Below are positions 42,555-43,423 of a DNA stretch of 43,423 nucleotides, one piece after another. Position 1 is the stretch's first letter; each line of letters begins with the position of its first letter. The translations under genes were made by a program, and so were the position numbers. The notes beneath the pieces are model-generated. The model had not been told where the DNA came from. It was given only the letters and a program-made list of their open reading frames with translations, and did not search any database. Source of the DNA: Pseudomonadota bacterium (GTDB lineage: Bacteria; Pseudomonadota; Gammaproteobacteria; Burkholderiales; Burkholderiaceae_C); assembly GCA_963205115.1 (NCBI GenBank), contig CAUJHV010000011.1:1-43423 (forward strand), given 5' to 3'.

Positions 42555-43100
42555 TCAATGCGTGGCGCGCTGGATGACCGCGCAGGCGATGCGCGCGCCG
42601 GCGTTGCCGGTGGGCTGCGTCTTGTAGTCGTCCGGCTGCGCGTGCACGATCAGGCCGCGGCCGAGGATGTCTGCCGGGCCCTGGCCGATGGCCAGGCCGT
42701 GCACTTCCACGCGCAGGTCGGCGTTGCCGTTGGCGTCGGCCTTCAGCGCGGGCAGGTCGCCGGCGTGATGGTCGGCATGCTGCGGACCGTGCGGCTTGCC
42801 GGCAGGGTTGAAGTGGCCGCCGGTGCTGGTGCCGTCCGGTGCCGAACAGTCGCCCTTTTCGTGGATGTGGAAACCGTGTTCCTGGTTCGGCTTCAAGCCG
42901 CTGACCCGGGCATGCAGGATCACGCCATTGGCGCTGGTGTGGAACATCGCCATGCCCTTGGCGGTGTTCCCTTGCGTGGGTTGCAGTGCCGCATGGGCCA
43001 TGGGTCCGCTGCCGTGCATGCCGCCATGGCCGTGCATCGCGCCACAGCCGCCCAGAAGTGCCGTGGCTGCCGCCACCGCCATCGTTGTCCAGCCTCGCAT
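42555..43100 (-). CDS. sodC: Periplasmic Cu/Zn superoxide dismutase, lipoprotein
   Basis: 181-residue enzyme that dismutates superoxide. The N-terminus MRGWTTMAVAAATALLGGCG has a lipobox (LGGC), so it is probably anchored to a membrane; a His/Met-rich stretch (MHGHGGMHGSGPMAH) follows and may help load copper. Active-site residues are complete: HGFHIHEKGDC (Cu His pair and disulfide Cys), GGHFNPAGKPHG (bridging His), HADHHAGDLPAL (Zn His and Asp), GRGLIVHAQPDDY (Cu His), and the second disulfide Cys in RIACAVI. GGAGGAC precedes the ATG at 43100. Fits defence against periplasmic superoxide. Confidence 0.93.
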   Translation of the reverse strand: MRGWTTMAVAAATALLGGCGAMHGHGGMHGSGPMAHAALQPTQGNTAKGMAMFHTSANGVILHARVSGLKPNQEHGFHIHEKGDCSAPDGTSTGGHFNPAGKPHGPQHADHHAGDLPALKADANGNADLRVEVHGLAIGQGPADILGRGLIVHAQPDDYKTQPTGNAGARIACAVIQRATH

Positions 43101-43113
43101 CTGTCCTCCGGAA

Positions 43114-43423
43114 ATGGTTGTTGTGCGGCGCCATCGTAGCGCCGCGGCGGGCGCCCGCAGCGGATCACCCAGCGCGCGGCACGTGGCTGGACCCTGCCGC
43201 GGCAGCGGCCAGGCGCGCCAGCCCTGCGAGCCCTGTGCGGGGACCGGCAAGCTGCCGCCCCGCAGCTACCGCCTGAGCGTGCGCATCCCACCCGGCGCGC
43301 GCGACGGCGACGTGCTGCACGTGGACGCGCGGCACTCGCGCAACGCCCAGGCCCCGGGCGCGATGGACATCCACATCGAGTTGCAGGCCCACCCGCTGTT
43401 CGAGCTGGACGACGTCGGCACCC
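43114..43423 (+). CDS. DnaJ-like C-terminal protein, cut by window end
   Basis: Open frame running off the window. From about residue 28 it reads PCRGSGQARQPCEPCAGTGK, which resembles the last half of a DnaJ zinc finger (CxGSG ... CxxCxGxG), then YRLSVRIPPGARDGDVLHVD and IHIELQAHPLFELDD, the first C-terminal substrate-binding domain. A J domain is not encoded upstream, because sodC starts 14 bases before the ATG on the other strand. So it is a J-less DnaJ-type protein or a fragment. Starts are uncertain: ATG 43114 (weak site) or GTG 43183. Confidence 0.55.
   Translation, partial: MVVVRRHRSAAAGARSGSPSARHVAGPCRGSGQARQPCEPCAGTGKLPPRSYRLSVRIPPGARDGDVLHVDARHSRNAQAPGAMDIHIELQAHPLFELDDVGT

Overview
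The window is very GC-rich, densely packed DNA with strong G/C third-position bias. Its gene content (Gram-negative porin with a terminal Phe, DUF748/AsmA-like envelope protein, CYP116B-type P450, EmrAB, CbpA/CbpM) points to a betaproteobacterium of the Burkholderiales. This is inferred from protein families; no rRNA or tRNA gene was seen.

Layout. (1) 1-942: the tail of an insertion-sequence transposase and its terminal repeat, which cut a porin gene in two. (2) 1314-9302, plus strand: six tightly coupled genes for a membrane complex of the hydrogenase-4/complex-I type (HyfC, E, F, G, an H-I fusion, HyfB), then a DUF190 PII-like protein. The large catalytic subunit lacks the cysteines that hold a NiFe centre, so this is probably an energy-converting-hydrogenase-related (Ehr-like) complex and not a hydrogenase. 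(3) 9277-13073, minus strand: a P3A proton-pump ATPase coupled to a second-type enolase, possibly preceded by a short leader ORF. (4) 13507-17165, plus strand: two overlapping genes for short MutS-family ATPases, both with an Asn in place of the Walker B Asp, then a CsbD stress protein and a clear terminator. (5) 17292-23607: MgtA-type Mg2+ ATPase, CbpA co-chaperone and its modulator CbpM, a VIT1-family transporter and an MscS channel. Regions 2 to 5 look like a stress and membrane-energetics island.

(6) 23613-28176: a small lipoprotein divergent from a DUF2975/XRE regulator pair across a dyad operator, then an EmrA/EmrB efflux pair. (7) 28213-37651: a catabolic region. A MarR regulator and a self-sufficient CYP116B-type P450 run leftward. 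Divergently, across two perfect palindromes, run a VOC protein, an FAD aromatic hydroxylase, a DUF2783 protein and a metallo-beta-lactamase-fold protein, followed by a pair that closely resembles 2-methylfumaryl-CoA isomerase (Mct) and methylsuccinyl-CoA dehydrogenase (Mcd). The region reads as oxygenation of an aromatic or ether-type substrate followed by methyl-branched C5-CoA metabolism; the substrate cannot be read from the sequence. (8) 37897-43423: a 1354-residue DUF748 envelope protein with a hexanucleotide repeat, a DUF924 protein, a Cu/Zn superoxide dismutase lipoprotein, and the start of a DnaJ-like protein that seems to lack a J domain and is cut by the window edge.

The strongest candidates for something undescribed are the cysteine-less Ehr-like complex with its PII-like partner, and the coupled pair of variant MutS ATPases lying among stress genes.
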